Positions 30,337-39,771 of a stretch of DNA of 64,000 nt are shown in pieces. The first letter of the stretch is position 1. The number at the start of each line of letters is the position of its first letter. Source of the stretch: Aquimarina macrocephali JAMB N27 (GTDB lineage Bacteria > Bacteroidota > Bacteroidia > Flavobacteriales > Flavobacteriaceae); assembly GCF_000520995.1 (NCBI RefSeq), contig NZ_JACA01000024.1, positions 16,477 to 80,476 on the forward strand, in the 5' to 3' direction. The notes below the pieces were generated by a model. It was not told the origin of the DNA. It worked only from the letters and a program-made list of their open reading frames with translations, and searched no databases. The translations under genes and the position numbers were made by a program.

Positions 30337-31194
30337 ATGGAGGTATTAGAAATCATATTGTTGATTTTGGCATATTCCCTAATTATCATCGCATTATTTT
30401 TGGAAGTAATTTGCTATACAAAAAATATTGAAACGCTTGAAACTATATACTTTACGATTTCATTGCTTTTACTAATTGTAGCGTTAACGATTACCTATTT
30501 TTTTAAACCTTTTAATTCAGACAGTACTAATATTTTTATTTTATTAGCGATGATATTGGTTGCACTTACTACCCCTTTGCATATTCTAGAAGAGAGGCGT
30601 CATACTATAAAACCTATTTTCAAAAAGTTGCTAATAGCTTTTTCGGTGATGTTAACCTTACTCATTATTTCAGGACACTTTATTAAAATATTGAATTTTT
30701 TACAATATGTAGTAGCACTGTTTTTAGGAATTTCGGTCGTTATGTCTATGATTCTGATAAGAATAACCAAACCTAAAGTAAACATTGTACATCGTGAAAA
30801 AATGGAGCGATATATTGCTATTGCCGTTCTTATTCTGATTCCACTTTCTTTACTAACCAATTATGTTGTAGACCTAAATGGTATAAACACAAAAATTGGG
30901 TTTACACTTCCATTGATTTTTATTGTACTCGCAGGAAGCAAATTATGGAGTGATATAGAACGACTGTCTCTTTTTAAACCTAAAAATACGGTGAAAGAGC
31001 AAAACCTAATTAATTATTCCTTGACCAATAGAGAAAAGGAAATCGCCTTACTTCTTATTAAGGGAAATACATATAAAAAAATATCAGAGCAGCTATTTAT
31101 ATCAATTCCTACTGTAAAAACACACGTTTCCAATATTTACAGAAAATGCAAGATAAATAACAGGATAGAACTTATTTCGTTGCTGTCTAGCTAG
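30337..31194 (+). CDS. Membrane-anchored LuxR-type transcriptional regulator
   Basis: A 285-residue protein. Residues 1-215 hold about six to seven hydrophobic segments. Residues about 228-285 form a LuxR/GerE helix-turn-helix (LTNREKEIALLLIKG then PTVKTHVSNIYRK). This layout is common in Flavobacteriia, and the membrane part presumably senses a signal. No kinase or ligand gene is adjacent; the outer-membrane-barrel gene 147 bp downstream could be a target (inference). Confidence 0.85.
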   Translation: MEVLEIILLILAYSLIIIALFLEVICYTKNIETLETIYFTISLLLLIVALTITYFFKPFNSDSTNIFILLAMILVALTTPLHILEERRHTIKPIFKKLLIAFSVMLTLLIISGHFIKILNFLQYVVALFLGISVVMSMILIRITKPKVNIVHREKMERYIAIAVLILIPLSLLTNYVVDLNGINTKIGFTLPLIFIVLAGSKLWSDIERLSLFKPKNTVKEQNLINYSLTNREKEIALLLIKGNTYKKISEQLFISIPTVKTHVSNIYRKCKINNRIELISLLSS

Positions 31195-31341
31195 ATAACC
31201 TTATTTTTTATATCTAAAACAAGTATCATACTTTTGTATGATATTTAGAATAACTCGCTTTTTAATACAAATTCCCTATTGCCACCGTCTCGTTTGTTAT
31301 CCATTTTTGCGGTATTATTTTCATAAACATAATACTAAAAC

Positions 31342-32646
31342 ATGAGACAAATTTTTCTAGTGGCTTTCGTCCTGTTCTATTCACTTAATGTATCGGCGCA
31401 AAGAGATACACTACCTGCTACAGATAAAAAAAGATTAGATTTTGCCAAAACCTATTTTGAATTGGGAGGGAATTTACTCCCATCATTTACAGGGAAACGA
31501 CTTTCGGGAAATGAACTTATTAGCTTTAAACATCCAGAAACTTTAAATACAACCTTGTATTGGGGTGGTTTTCATTTCTGGGGGCATGCAGAACTCTATG
31601 TATCCTTTCCTTTAAAACAATTTAGTCTTAAATCGAATGACGAAACAGATGTAGAATTTACACATTATACAGTTACGGGAGCACGTTTTTTGCCTTGGGC
31701 ATATCAAGAAAAGAAACTCAGACCTTATGTTGGTATTGGTTGGTCTGCGTTAGATTTTAAACAGGTTGTGAAACCAGATGAAGATCAGCCTAAACTTGAG
31801 AAAAACTTTACATGGACTGCTGATGCTGGAATATTGTATGGGTATAAAAATTTTGCAGCTAGACTTGGTGTTAATTATTATCCGGATAATACATGGAATT
31901 ATCCCATCTCCAAAACCAAATTCCAAAAAATTAAAACTCCAAATTTTAGTGTACAACTAGGGTTACTCTATGCTATGGATCTTACTAAAAGTAATGGAGA
32001 CCCTACTATAAATGAAAGATGGAATAGCTATCCAGAAGTTTCGAGCCTGGGCTTAAATGCTTCAAGTTTTGGTGATTTTTTTGCTGCTATCGGGCCCTCT
32101 GTTTCTTTTTCTCTTGCAGAATCTGAATACAACAATAGCGAATATCCTTATCTAAATAAAAAGCAGGCATCTGGCGGTTATTTTGATATTGCCTTGGGAT
32201 ATCAATTCAATACAGCTAATATGTTTACCGCAATATCATTCAGAAATCCAAAATTTGAACAACAAGCGTATGGAACCAGGCAAACTATTAAAAAAACTTC
32301 TGTAGCATTAGAAACAGCCAAATTTTTAACCGACTATACTGGTTTTGCCCCCTTTATCGGTTTAAATGTAGCCTATGATCATATCGAATATTCAGAAATT
32401 ACAGATGAAGGAAACAAAAAACTAACATTTAATAAAATTGAACCCGGTATCACTATCGGATGGGATATCGTTCCGGGAAAATCTGAGGAGTTTTTAATTT
32501 TAAGAACAAATTTACGTTGGTATCCCTTCTCTTCCTTCAAGGTAGATGGGAAAAAATTTAATTTCAACCAATTAGAATACAATTTAATACAACTTGTTTT
32601 TTATCCTGAACGACTTTTAAGATCTAAAAAAAATATTTTTAAGTAA
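31342..32646 (+). CDS. Outer-membrane beta-barrel protein, unknown function
   Basis: A 434-residue protein with a signal peptide (1-19, ending NVSAQ). The body has repeated amphipathic strands with aromatic ends (FHFWGHAELYVSFP, FAARLGVNYYPDNTW, GYFDIALGYQFN, LRWYPFSSFKV) and ends in strand-like sequence, as expected for a beta-barrel. I do not recognise a specific transporter or porin family. Confidence 0.7.
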   Translation: MRQIFLVAFVLFYSLNVSAQRDTLPATDKKRLDFAKTYFELGGNLLPSFTGKRLSGNELISFKHPETLNTTLYWGGFHFWGHAELYVSFPLKQFSLKSNDETDVEFTHYTVTGARFLPWAYQEKKLRPYVGIGWSALDFKQVVKPDEDQPKLEKNFTWTADAGILYGYKNFAARLGVNYYPDNTWNYPISKTKFQKIKTPNFSVQLGLLYAMDLTKSNGDPTINERWNSYPEVSSLGLNASSFGDFFAAIGPSVSFSLAESEYNNSEYPYLNKKQASGGYFDIALGYQFNTANMFTAISFRNPKFEQQAYGTRQTIKKTSVALETAKFLTDYTGFAPFIGLNVAYDHIEYSEITDEGNKKLTFNKIEPGITIGWDIVPGKSEEFLILRTNLRWYPFSSFKVDGKKFNFNQLEYNLIQLVFYPERLLRSKKNIFK

Positions 32647-32677
32647 CGTAATAAAATTTTCAAATCAGAATGTATGC

Positions 32678-32712
32678 TGACATAGGGTTGTCATTCCTTC
32701 ACTTTATTTTTA
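32678..32712 (+). promoter_or_regulatory. TGACA-N6-TGTCA operator and promoter of the VOC/reductase unit
   Basis: An inverted repeat TGACATAGGGTTGTCA occupies 32678-32693. A -7-like TATTTTTA at 32705-32712 follows at promoter spacing, so the operator overlaps the -33 region. The identical 16-bp operator occurs at 35741-35756 before the GyrI-like gene. Two identical copies in front of two transcription units point to one shared regulator. Confidence 0.6.
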
Positions 32713-32735
32713 CTTCAAAATAAATAGAAGTAGAA

Positions 32736-33077
32736 ATGAAAAATAATAAAATCAACTTTATAGAATTACAGGCATTAGATTTAAATGAAGTCAAAAAATT
32801 CTACGGCAACACTTTTGGTTGGACTTTTACAGATTATGGAGATCAGTATTGTGACTTCCACCAAGCGGGAATTGATGGAGGATTTGCCAAAGTAGAAAAA
32901 ATTAGTACAGGAGGTACTCTAGTCGTTTTATATCATGATGACTTATCACATGCTTTAGAAAATGTACAAAAAAATGGTGGAAAAATATCTAAGGAAGTAT
33001 TTTCCTTTCCTGGGGGAAGTCGATTTGAATTTATTGACCCTAGCGGAAATAAACTAGCAGTTTGGACTGATAAGTAA
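32736..33077 (+). CDS. VOC family protein (glyoxalase/bleomycin-resistance fold)
   Basis: A 113-residue single VOC module pair. The FIELQALDLNEVKKFYG start, the central GGFAKVE strand and the closing FEFIDPSGNKLAVW strand are characteristic. VOC proteins act as isomerases, dioxygenases or binding proteins, and the substrate is unknown. It is followed after 21 bp by a flavodoxin-fold reductase gene and preceded by the TGACA-N6-TGTCA operator, so the pair may answer a reactive electrophile (inference). Confidence 0.88.
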   Translation: MKNNKINFIELQALDLNEVKKFYGNTFGWTFTDYGDQYCDFHQAGIDGGFAKVEKISTGGTLVVLYHDDLSHALENVQKNGGKISKEVFSFPGGSRFEFIDPSGNKLAVWTDK

Positions 33078-33098
33078 ACACGATATAAAAAACATACA

Positions 33099-33704
33099 AT
33101 GAAAAAAACATTAGTAGTAAGCTACGCACCAAGAAAGGGTTCTTATACAAAGCAATTGGTGGATGAATTTATTAAACTAGCCGATGGTAAAACAGAAATT
33201 ACATTTTTAGATTTAGTGGCTTCTCCACCAGATTTATTACTTGGCGATAATCTAAATTTGATATTATATGGAGGGCAACCAGAATACACAGACGAAGAAA
33301 AGAAAAGACTTTCTAATCATTTTCAATTAATACAACACGTATTAGATGCGGATCATATTGTATTGGCTTCTCCTATGTATAATTTCTCTTTGCCAGCTAC
33401 AGTAAAAGCCTGGGTAGATACTATAGTAGTTACTGATAAAACATTTGAAATTACCGAAGATGGTAGTTTTAAAGGGCTTTGTGAAGAAAAAAAAGCATTA
33501 ATATTAGCAGTGGCTGGGGGTGATTACTCAGAAGAAACGACTCATGAATACTTTTCTCCAACTATTAAAAGAAATTTTGAATTTATAGGGATTCCTTCTG
33601 AGCAAATTTCTGCTTTTGGAGTAGCTCAATACCCAGAAAAAGTAGATACCATTATTTCAAATGCAAAAGCTGAAATTTCGAAAGTAGTAGGGCAGTGGTA
33701 TTAA
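33099..33704 (+). CDS. Flavodoxin-fold NAD(P)H dehydrogenase / azoreductase
   Basis: A 201-residue FMN-dependent reductase with the flavodoxin-like fold. The N-terminal SYAPRKGSYTKQLVDEF phosphate loop region, the SPMYNFSLPATVKAWVD segment (the hallmark of AzoR-like FMN-NADH oxidoreductases) and the AGGDYSEE loop are all present. It should reduce quinones or azo compounds by two electrons in the cytoplasm. Second gene of the VOC unit. Confidence 0.88.
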   Translation: MKKTLVVSYAPRKGSYTKQLVDEFIKLADGKTEITFLDLVASPPDLLLGDNLNLILYGGQPEYTDEEKKRLSNHFQLIQHVLDADHIVLASPMYNFSLPATVKAWVDTIVVTDKTFEITEDGSFKGLCEEKKALILAVAGGDYSEETTHEYFSPTIKRNFEFIGIPSEQISAFGVAQYPEKVDTIISNAKAEISKVVGQWY

Positions 33705-33766
33705 ACCATTATCTGACTGGTGTAACATAATTGAAAGTTTTTAATCTATATATAAAACTTTCAATT

Positions 33767-35107
33767 ATGTCAAAAAAACGATCTAAAGTAGTATTTTTTT
33801 GTTCATTACTCTTTCATGTTGTCATTGTCTTAAGTTCATATGGTCAAACGGATACACTGTTATTAAACTATGAACAGTATACCTTAAAAAACGGGCTTGA
33901 TGTTATATTACAACCCGATTCTAATGTCGAAGATGTTTCTGTAGAATTTTGGCTTCGTAAGGGAATTAGCATGGATAAACCTAGTCAGTATGGTTTTGCC
34001 CATTTTTTTGAACATATGATGCCGTTTGGTATAATGGATAGTCTTAAACGTGCTCAATTGAAAACCTATAGAACAGGGAGTAATGCACAGGTTAAAAAAG
34101 ATTATACCCGGTTTTATGTAAAAGTAAAGCCAAAAGGAGTAGGCCCTGCTTTAGAAATGGCAGCCGGACGATTAATGGCTGGCACTGATCGTATTACAGA
34201 AAAGCGAATAGAATTTCAGAGAAAAAGAGTACTATCTGAAATAGACAGAAATGCCAAAAATCCACAATGGAGCGCACCAGGAGGGATGGCGATTTATAAA
34301 GGCACTTTTGGAAAAAACCATCCTTACGGTAGTAGTGGATATGGGTTAATCGAAAATAACAAGAACTTTAAACTAAAAGAGTTTAAAGAACGGTATAACA
34401 AAATTGTATATGCAGATAATACAGTTCTCTTTCTAGTCGGTAATTTTGATGTTGAAGAAGCTAAAAAACAAATAGAGACATATTTCAGAAACCTTCCGTC
34501 AAAAGAAAAAGATCACAAGATTATTAAACCCACAAAGCATGTAGAAGCAAATATAACAATGAAAGCTCCTCACCCTAAGAATACTATACAAACAATGGTA
34601 TTCTCCTGGGCAGTACCCAAATGGGGATCCATAGATGATAGTACTTTAAAACTTATAGCAAGCATACTCGATATTCGTCTTAAAGACAAAAGTCGTTTTC
34701 CAGAATCCTTTATAAAAACTTCGGTTTCTACAGATATGTATGAGTATGCAGGGCAGTTCGCAATACGCACTACTTTTGCTGCTGTAAAAGATAGTACACA
34801 AATAGAAAACCTTGTTTTGGATAAAGTAAACGAATTTATAGAAACTGGAGTTACAGAAGCAGAACTAAAAGATGCCAAACAAAATGAAGTTAATGACATA
34901 AAAGAAATGCAACAACGATTAGGTTTTCAATGGAGTAGGACAGAACTGTTAGGAGAAAGCTTTTTGTTTACAGGAAACCCGGGGTTTTATGTTAAGAGGC
35001 TTGAAAAACAATTGCAACTAACCAGAGAAGATGTAAAAAAAGGAGCAAAAAAATGGCTAAAGCGAAAACCGTTTAGAGTATTATTTGTTTCAGACAAAAA
35101 GGAATAA
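33767..35107 (+). CDS. Secreted single-domain M16 peptidase (insulinase family)
   Basis: About 446 residues from the ATG at 33767. An upstream in-frame TTG at 33731 is rejected because the signal peptide begins at the ATG (MSKKRSKVVFF...YGQT). The inverted zinc motif HxxEH is present as HFFEH at 79-83 and a downstream acidic helix (KRVLSEIDRN) provides the third ligand. M16 enzymes often work as pairs of an active and an inactive subunit; no partner is adjacent, so it may be a homodimer. Confidence 0.88.
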   Translation: MSKKRSKVVFFCSLLFHVVIVLSSYGQTDTLLLNYEQYTLKNGLDVILQPDSNVEDVSVEFWLRKGISMDKPSQYGFAHFFEHMMPFGIMDSLKRAQLKTYRTGSNAQVKKDYTRFYVKVKPKGVGPALEMAAGRLMAGTDRITEKRIEFQRKRVLSEIDRNAKNPQWSAPGGMAIYKGTFGKNHPYGSSGYGLIENNKNFKLKEFKERYNKIVYADNTVLFLVGNFDVEEAKKQIETYFRNLPSKEKDHKIIKPTKHVEANITMKAPHPKNTIQTMVFSWAVPKWGSIDDSTLKLIASILDIRLKDKSRFPESFIKTSVSTDMYEYAGQFAIRTTFAAVKDSTQIENLVLDKVNEFIETGVTEAELKDAKQNEVNDIKEMQQRLGFQWSRTELLGESFLFTGNPGFYVKRLEKQLQLTREDVKKGAKKWLKRKPFRVLFVSDKKE

Positions 35108-35159
35108 GTATTTTTCATGAATTCGATAGTATTTTGTTCTGGTATTTTAGCAGTGCATT

Positions 35160-35714
35160 ATGAACAATAAAAAAGAAATGCTGATACAAAACTATCAACC
35201 AGGTTGGACACAAGATTTTAATAGTATCAAAGAAGTGATAAAAGAGACGCTTTGGGATACAGAAATAACAATCGAACATGTCGGAAGTACAGCAGTTAAG
35301 GACTTAGCTGCAAAACCTATTATTGATATCGATATTGTCTACGGTAAAAACGTGGCTTTTGAAACAATAAAAGAGGGATTAGAAAAACTGGGGTATTATC
35401 ACAATGGAGACCAGGGGATAAAAGAAAGAGAAGCTTTTAAGCGTGAAAATTCGAATAAGAAACATCAAATATTAGATTTCATCACACATCACCTTTATGT
35501 TTGTCCGATTCATAGTAAAGAATTGCAAAGACATATACTGTTTAGAGATTATTTGATAAAGAATACAAACGAAAGAGAAGCGTATCAAAAAATTAAACTC
35601 GAAATCGCCAAAAAAGCAAACCAAGATCAAAAAGTATATGCAAAACTGAAAGAGACTATGGCAAAGGAGTTTATTGAATCAATCCTTGAAAAAGCCATAG
35701 AAAAGAAAGCATGA
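35160..35714 (+). CDS. GrpB family nucleotidyltransferase-fold protein
   Basis: A 184-residue cytoplasmic protein matching the GrpB/UPF0157 family. The HVGSTAVKDLAAKPIIDIDIV block is the typical glycine-serine and Asp-x-Asp motif of the nucleotidyltransferase fold, followed by HHLYVCP and a basic helical C-terminus. Some GrpB proteins act with dephospho-CoA kinase; the role here is not known. Monocistronic, 52 bp after the M16 gene. Confidence 0.88.
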   Translation: MNNKKEMLIQNYQPGWTQDFNSIKEVIKETLWDTEITIEHVGSTAVKDLAAKPIIDIDIVYGKNVAFETIKEGLEKLGYYHNGDQGIKEREAFKRENSNKKHQILDFITHHLYVCPIHSKELQRHILFRDYLIKNTNEREAYQKIKLEIAKKANQDQKVYAKLKETMAKEFIESILEKAIEKKA

Positions 35715-35740
35715 AATACAATCATGTATATAAATACTGT

Positions 35741-35775
35741 TGACATAGGGTTGTCATCATTACACTTTACTTTTG
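35741..35775 (+). promoter_or_regulatory. TGACA-N6-TGTCA operator and promoter of the GyrI-like gene
   Basis: The same 16-bp inverted repeat as at 32678 occupies 35741-35756. A perfect -7 box TACTTTTG is at 35768-35775, with TTG inside the operator at -33 spacing. A regulator bound here would block RNA polymerase. Confidence 0.65.
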
Positions 35776-35847
35776 TTTTATAAGAATAGGATATTACCAA
35801 TTACGGTTAATTCGAAGTGTAAATGATATACTAAAAGAGGATACGTT

Positions 35848-36477
35848 ATGAAGCATGAATGGAGAAAAAAAGAAAAAGGAGTGTATCTACCCAAAAACAC
35901 ACCCGAAATCATTGAAATTCCCGAATACAAGTTTCTTACTATCGAAGGAGAGGGTAATCCTAATAGTGAATTCTTTTCAGAGCATATTGGTGTACTGTAT
36001 GCGGTTTCATATGGGATAAAAATGGGATTAAAAAAAGGAACTGTACCCAAAGGATATTTTGATTATACCGTTTACCCGCTAGAAGGTGTTTGGGATATTA
36101 CTGAAGAAGCAAAGAAAGCATATAAAGGTACTATTAATAAAGATGACCTGGTTTTTAAATTAATGATCAGGCAGCCTGACTTTATCGATGATGAATTAGC
36201 GAGACACATGATTGACCAGACAAAGAAAAAGAAGCCTCATGTGTTATTAGAAAAAGTAAAATTTGAGAAAATAACAGAAGGTAAGTGTATTCAAATGATG
36301 CATCTGGGAAGTTATGACAACGAACCCGAAAGTTTTAAGATAATGGAAGAATTTGCCGATAAAGAAAATCTCTATAGGCCATCTAAAGTACATAGAGAAA
36401 TTTACCTGTCTGATTTTAGAAAAGTACCTATCGTAAAACTAAAAACAGTTTTACGATTTAAAGTAGTTTCAAAATAA
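35848..36477 (+). CDS. GyrI-like small-molecule-binding domain protein
   Basis: A 209-residue stand-alone GyrI-like (SOUL/AraC effector-binding) domain protein. It shows the family strands EYKFLTIEGEGNPNSEFFSEHIGVLYAVSYG, a YPLEGVWD loop and MMHLGSYDNEP. There is no DNA-binding domain. Some members sequester or hydrolyse cyclopropanoid and other toxins, but none can be assigned here. It shares an operator with the VOC unit. Confidence 0.85.
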   Translation: MKHEWRKKEKGVYLPKNTPEIIEIPEYKFLTIEGEGNPNSEFFSEHIGVLYAVSYGIKMGLKKGTVPKGYFDYTVYPLEGVWDITEEAKKAYKGTINKDDLVFKLMIRQPDFIDDELARHMIDQTKKKKPHVLLEKVKFEKITEGKCIQMMHLGSYDNEPESFKIMEEFADKENLYRPSKVHREIYLSDFRKVPIVKLKTVLRFKVVSK

Positions 36478-36529
36478 TTTATATAGAACACAAAGTATCA
36501 CATTCAAAATTAAAAAGCCTAGGGATACA

Positions 36530-37297
36530 TTATGGAGTTATAATATAGTTTACTTTATCAACCCCTGTATTTCCGGTTGTCGGGTGATAAGCATATACGA
36601 CAAGCTCATAACTTCCTGTAGTATCTATATTGATTGTACCTTCAAACAGGTTGGGTGAATTGACCATAAGATTTATTTCATCAATTTTGGCACCGTCTTT
36701 TTTTAGGATTCCTTTTACTTCTATTAGATTGGCATCCCAAAGGCCACCATCACTAATAGTACAACCACACATCATTACAATATTAGATTGCACGGCAATA
36801 CTTTTTTTGTCAAGAGTTTTTAATGAGATAAACTGATGTGTTCTTGGAGTCAAAATGTCAACTACAAAACCTGGAATCTCGATTACAATTCCGTCTCCCA
36901 AAATATCTTTTCCAGGAATTATCCATAATGCTGTTGATGCGTTTACTGTAGCTTGCTTTTTATTTACAGGAGCAAATACCTCTATGGTTACAAAAACAGG
37001 TTCTGATATATCTAATTCTGCTAGAAATCCAGAGGTCTTATCGTCTGTGATCCTTACATTTCTTTTTCGCGGTGTTTTCATGATCAGGACTGTATTTCCT
37101 GTACCACCACTGGTTTTACCTTGAGAAAGAATCTCACCTGTAAGCTGATTACGTATAATTATATAAGCACCTCCGATAGAGTTACCGATAAATTTGGCAT
37201 CTTTTGCTCTTACCATGACTTTGGTAGGAGTAGCAAATGCAGTATAACTAAAAAGGGTTACTAAAACGGCTAATATTGTTTTTTGGATCATGATCAT
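36530..37297 (-). CDS. Secreted hypothetical protein with Ig-like beta structure
   Basis: About 255 residues with a signal peptide ending AFATPT. The start is either the ATG at 37297 or the one two codons later at 37291. The mature protein is all beta in character: a carboxypeptidase-regulatory-like first half (GAYIIIRNQLTGEILSQGKT) and a C-terminal Ig-like strand set (TGSYELVVYAYHPTTGNTGVD). A CGC motif near the middle may form a disulfide. I do not recognise a named family. Confidence 0.65.
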   Translation of the reverse strand: MIMIQKTILAVLVTLFSYTAFATPTKVMVRAKDAKFIGNSIGGAYIIIRNQLTGEILSQGKTSGGTGNTVLIMKTPRKRNVRITDDKTSGFLAELDISEPVFVTIEVFAPVNKKQATVNASTALWIIPGKDILGDGIVIEIPGFVVDILTPRTHQFISLKTLDKKSIAVQSNIVMMCGCTISDGGLWDANLIEVKGILKKDGAKIDEINLMVNSPNLFEGTINIDTTGSYELVVYAYHPTTGNTGVDKVNYIITP

Positions 37298-37438
37298 TTG
37301 TGTTTTGTAGTTAATGTTGGTATGGTTTCTTATAGCTAATCAAAAATAATAAAGATTATAGCAAAGCGATATGTATAACAACTATAAAAATATCTTAAAC
37401 TTATATCTCATTTGTCATAAGTGTAATCATTATATCAA

Positions 37439-37507
37439 GTACTTTTTTTGAAGTGTAGCATATAAAAAAAGTACTTCGATAAGTCTGCTCTGAGCCTATC
37501 GAAACAC
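37439..37507. repeat. Palindromic intergenic repeat (two nested hairpins)
   Basis: A perfect 11-bp inverted repeat (GTACTTTTTTT at 37439-37449 and its complement at 37464-37474) is followed by TTCGATA at 37475-37481 pairing with TATCGAA at 37497-37503. The second part resembles dispersed palindromes common in flavobacterial intergenic DNA. It lies in the gap before the DUF4386 gene. Confidence 0.5.
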
Positions 37508-37590
37508 TATATCACAGTATATTGCGAGATGCTATTGTAACAAAATCTGTAATGGATCGTCGACAATTATACATCAAAAAACGAATCGAA

Positions 37591-38295
37591 ATGAATTCAA
37601 ATCAAAAAATAGGAAGAATTGCAGGGGTAGTATTTCTTATCATCATTGGAGCTGGCGTGTTTGCAGAGTTTTTTGTTCGCCAGAAGATTTTTGTGACCGA
37701 TGACCCCGTTGCAACTGCAGCCAATATCGCTAATAATGGTTGGCTATACCGTTTAGGAATTGTTAGTGATTTGGTGATGATCCTTGCTTTTTTCTTCTAC
37801 CCATTAGTCTTGGAAAGAGTGTTTAAACACGTTAATAAAAACCTATCTAAACTTATGGTGTTGTCGGTTATGATCTCTGTTGCGATATTATGTGTTACAA
37901 TGCTTGCAATGATAGCACCATTGTTGTTAACTAGTGGAGCTGATTATATGGTTGGATTTACTATTGATCAGATAAATGGTTTGGTTACATTCTTTCTAAA
38001 ACTGCACACTAATGGTTATTTTATTTCACAGGTATTTTATGGATTGTATCTGTTACCACTTGGGTATATGATTTTTAAATCGAGTCTTGCTCCAAAGATT
38101 ATTGGAGTGTTGTTGATGCTTGGATGTATTGGTGATCAGATCGATGTGATTAGATATTTCCTTTTCCCGGATACCCAATCAGTACTATTACAGAACATTA
38201 CTACACCTGCCGATCTGGGAGAGATGTCACTATGTCTATGGTTATTGATTATGGGATTACGAAATAAGAAGGTAGAAACAGAAGCTGTTGTATGA
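37591..38295 (+). CDS. DUF4386 family membrane protein
   Basis: A protein of about 234 residues with six hydrophobic segments, matching DUF4386 (the IGRIAGVVFLIIIGAGVFAEFFV start and the late GEMSLCLWLLIMG helix). I start it at 37591 because the family begins there; an in-frame ATG at 37522 would add 23 residues that fit no signal. Function unknown. Confidence 0.85.
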   Translation: MNSNQKIGRIAGVVFLIIIGAGVFAEFFVRQKIFVTDDPVATAANIANNGWLYRLGIVSDLVMILAFFFYPLVLERVFKHVNKNLSKLMVLSVMISVAILCVTMLAMIAPLLLTSGADYMVGFTIDQINGLVTFFLKLHTNGYFISQVFYGLYLLPLGYMIFKSSLAPKIIGVLLMLGCIGDQIDVIRYFLFPDTQSVLLQNITTPADLGEMSLCLWLLIMGLRNKKVETEAVV

Positions 38296-38348
38296 TCAAC
38301 ATATAGATACTAAAAGAGTTTTCGATTCTTACAATCAAATTGAGAATA

Positions 38349-38759
38349 CTACTTGGAAGCTAGTTTAGATGCTGTTTTTAATTCAATACGTATCAATATA
38401 ATTATAATAGTGATTTCTAATATAATATATGTCCAACCAAAAGCAGTTATTTTTTGATGATGTTGAAACGCTACTCCTATTGAGATAAAGCAATATATAA
38501 GATTCATCAAAGCAATAGCAGTTAAGAAATACTTCTGGTTTTTCTTAACTCTTAGATAGCAATAAAAGTCATAAAGCGCAAAAATACAAGGAAAAAATGC
38601 AAGGATGTAAAGTGCTTTTGCAGGGATTCCAAAAATGCTTTCGAGCCTCACTAAAACAACTCCTAATAAAAAAGCAGAAAGTAGTGCTCCTAAACCATCG
38701 ATTAAAAAAAGTCGTTTAGGCTGTACTACCATTTTATTGATAATCTGTTGAAAAACCAT
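38349..38759 (-). CDS. Small four-helix membrane protein
   Basis: A 136-residue protein with four strongly hydrophobic segments (for example LFLIDGLGALLSAFLLGVVL and AFGWTYIILEITIIIILI). No catalytic motif is visible and I do not recognise the family. Located between DUF4386 (plus) and an alpha/beta hydrolase, 56 bp from the latter. Confidence 0.65.
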   Translation of the reverse strand: MVFQQIINKMVVQPKRLFLIDGLGALLSAFLLGVVLVRLESIFGIPAKALYILAFFPCIFALYDFYCYLRVKKNQKYFLTAIALMNLIYCFISIGVAFQHHQKITAFGWTYIILEITIIIILIRIELKTASKLASK

Positions 38760-38815
38760 AGTTTTATGTAGTATCTAAATTTGGTAACATTAATAATTCG
38801 AGTTAAATAATAGCT

Positions 38816-39607
38816 TTACTTTTTGGATAAAAAGATTTTTGATTTTGTTATAAACTCACCCTTGGTCTCACCTTCATGAGCACCATGTGCGACGTTTGGC
38901 AATATCCAAAGATCAGATTTAGGTAGGTTTTTCTTAACACGTGCTACTTCTTCTAAATCCATACCTTCATCATCATCGCCAATCATAATTAATACCTCAG
39001 GTTTTATGGTTTGTAATTCTTCATTAGTTATCTTGACCGTGTAGTTCTTAAATTGATTCATTAAGGCTTTTATCTTATCATCTGTACCATGACTGGTTAA
39101 TAACCATGGGAAATTGGCTCTGTTTTCGAATGTAAAAGCTTTCTGATACTCGGGAAAATCATTGACCGTCCAGGTTCCTACTGCTCCGATTGTTATCATT
39201 GACTCTATTAATGGTGGGTTTGTTAAAGCAAGCTGATAAAGAATATCACCTCCAAAACTAAATCCAATTGCCTTAATTTTACTCAGTTTCAAATACTGCA
39301 CTAAGGAATTAAGATCTTCGGCAACCGATTTTATGGATAAATCTTCTTTAAAAGCATCCGATTTTCCATGCCCGGTTAAATCAATTAGGTATACTTCATA
39401 TTCTTTCTCAAAATCTTTAACATAGGGTAGCCATGATTTTGAAGAAAGGGTATAGCCGTGTAAAAGAAACAAAGGTTTGCCTTTACCATAAACTTCGTAA
39501 TATATATATTTTCCGTTTACGGCTACAGATTCTGATTTCTTTGGTACTTGTGAAAAAATAGATGTTGATATTAAAATAAAGAGTATAAAAATGATGTGTT
39601 TTTTCAT
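38816..39607 (-). CDS. Exported alpha/beta hydrolase
   Basis: A 263-residue hydrolase with a signal peptide (about 1-19). The HG oxyanion motif (LLHGYTLS), nucleophile Ser in GFSFGG, an acid in IGDDDEG and the His of NVAHGAH make a full triad. Likely an esterase or lactonase in the periplasm. Substrate unknown. Confidence 0.88.
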   Translation of the reverse strand: MKKHIIFILFILISTSIFSQVPKKSESVAVNGKYIYYEVYGKGKPLFLLHGYTLSSKSWLPYVKDFEKEYEVYLIDLTGHGKSDAFKEDLSIKSVAEDLNSLVQYLKLSKIKAIGFSFGGDILYQLALTNPPLIESMITIGAVGTWTVNDFPEYQKAFTFENRANFPWLLTSHGTDDKIKALMNQFKNYTVKITNEELQTIKPEVLIMIGDDDEGMDLEEVARVKKNLPKSDLWILPNVAHGAHEGETKGEFITKSKIFLSKK

Positions 39608-39771
39608 TGCGATTGGGGTATTCTAATGCCATAAATATATGGCTTTGTAATTTGATAGTGTGAATTTGTAAAACATATTTATAAATTTATGATTTAAACC
39701 TATATAATTTCTTTGCGTATCTATATGTTATGGTTTCTGCTGTGCTTTGAGGATGTAAGAATTGGTTAGAT

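Noticed and set aside
33731..33767. TTG start for the M16 peptidase
   Set aside because: The signal peptide begins at the ATG at 33767, and the upstream codons would place a hydrophilic extension before it.
34570..34899. 109-codon minus-strand frame inside the M16 gene
   Set aside because: Antisense to conserved peptidase sequence; no independent evidence.
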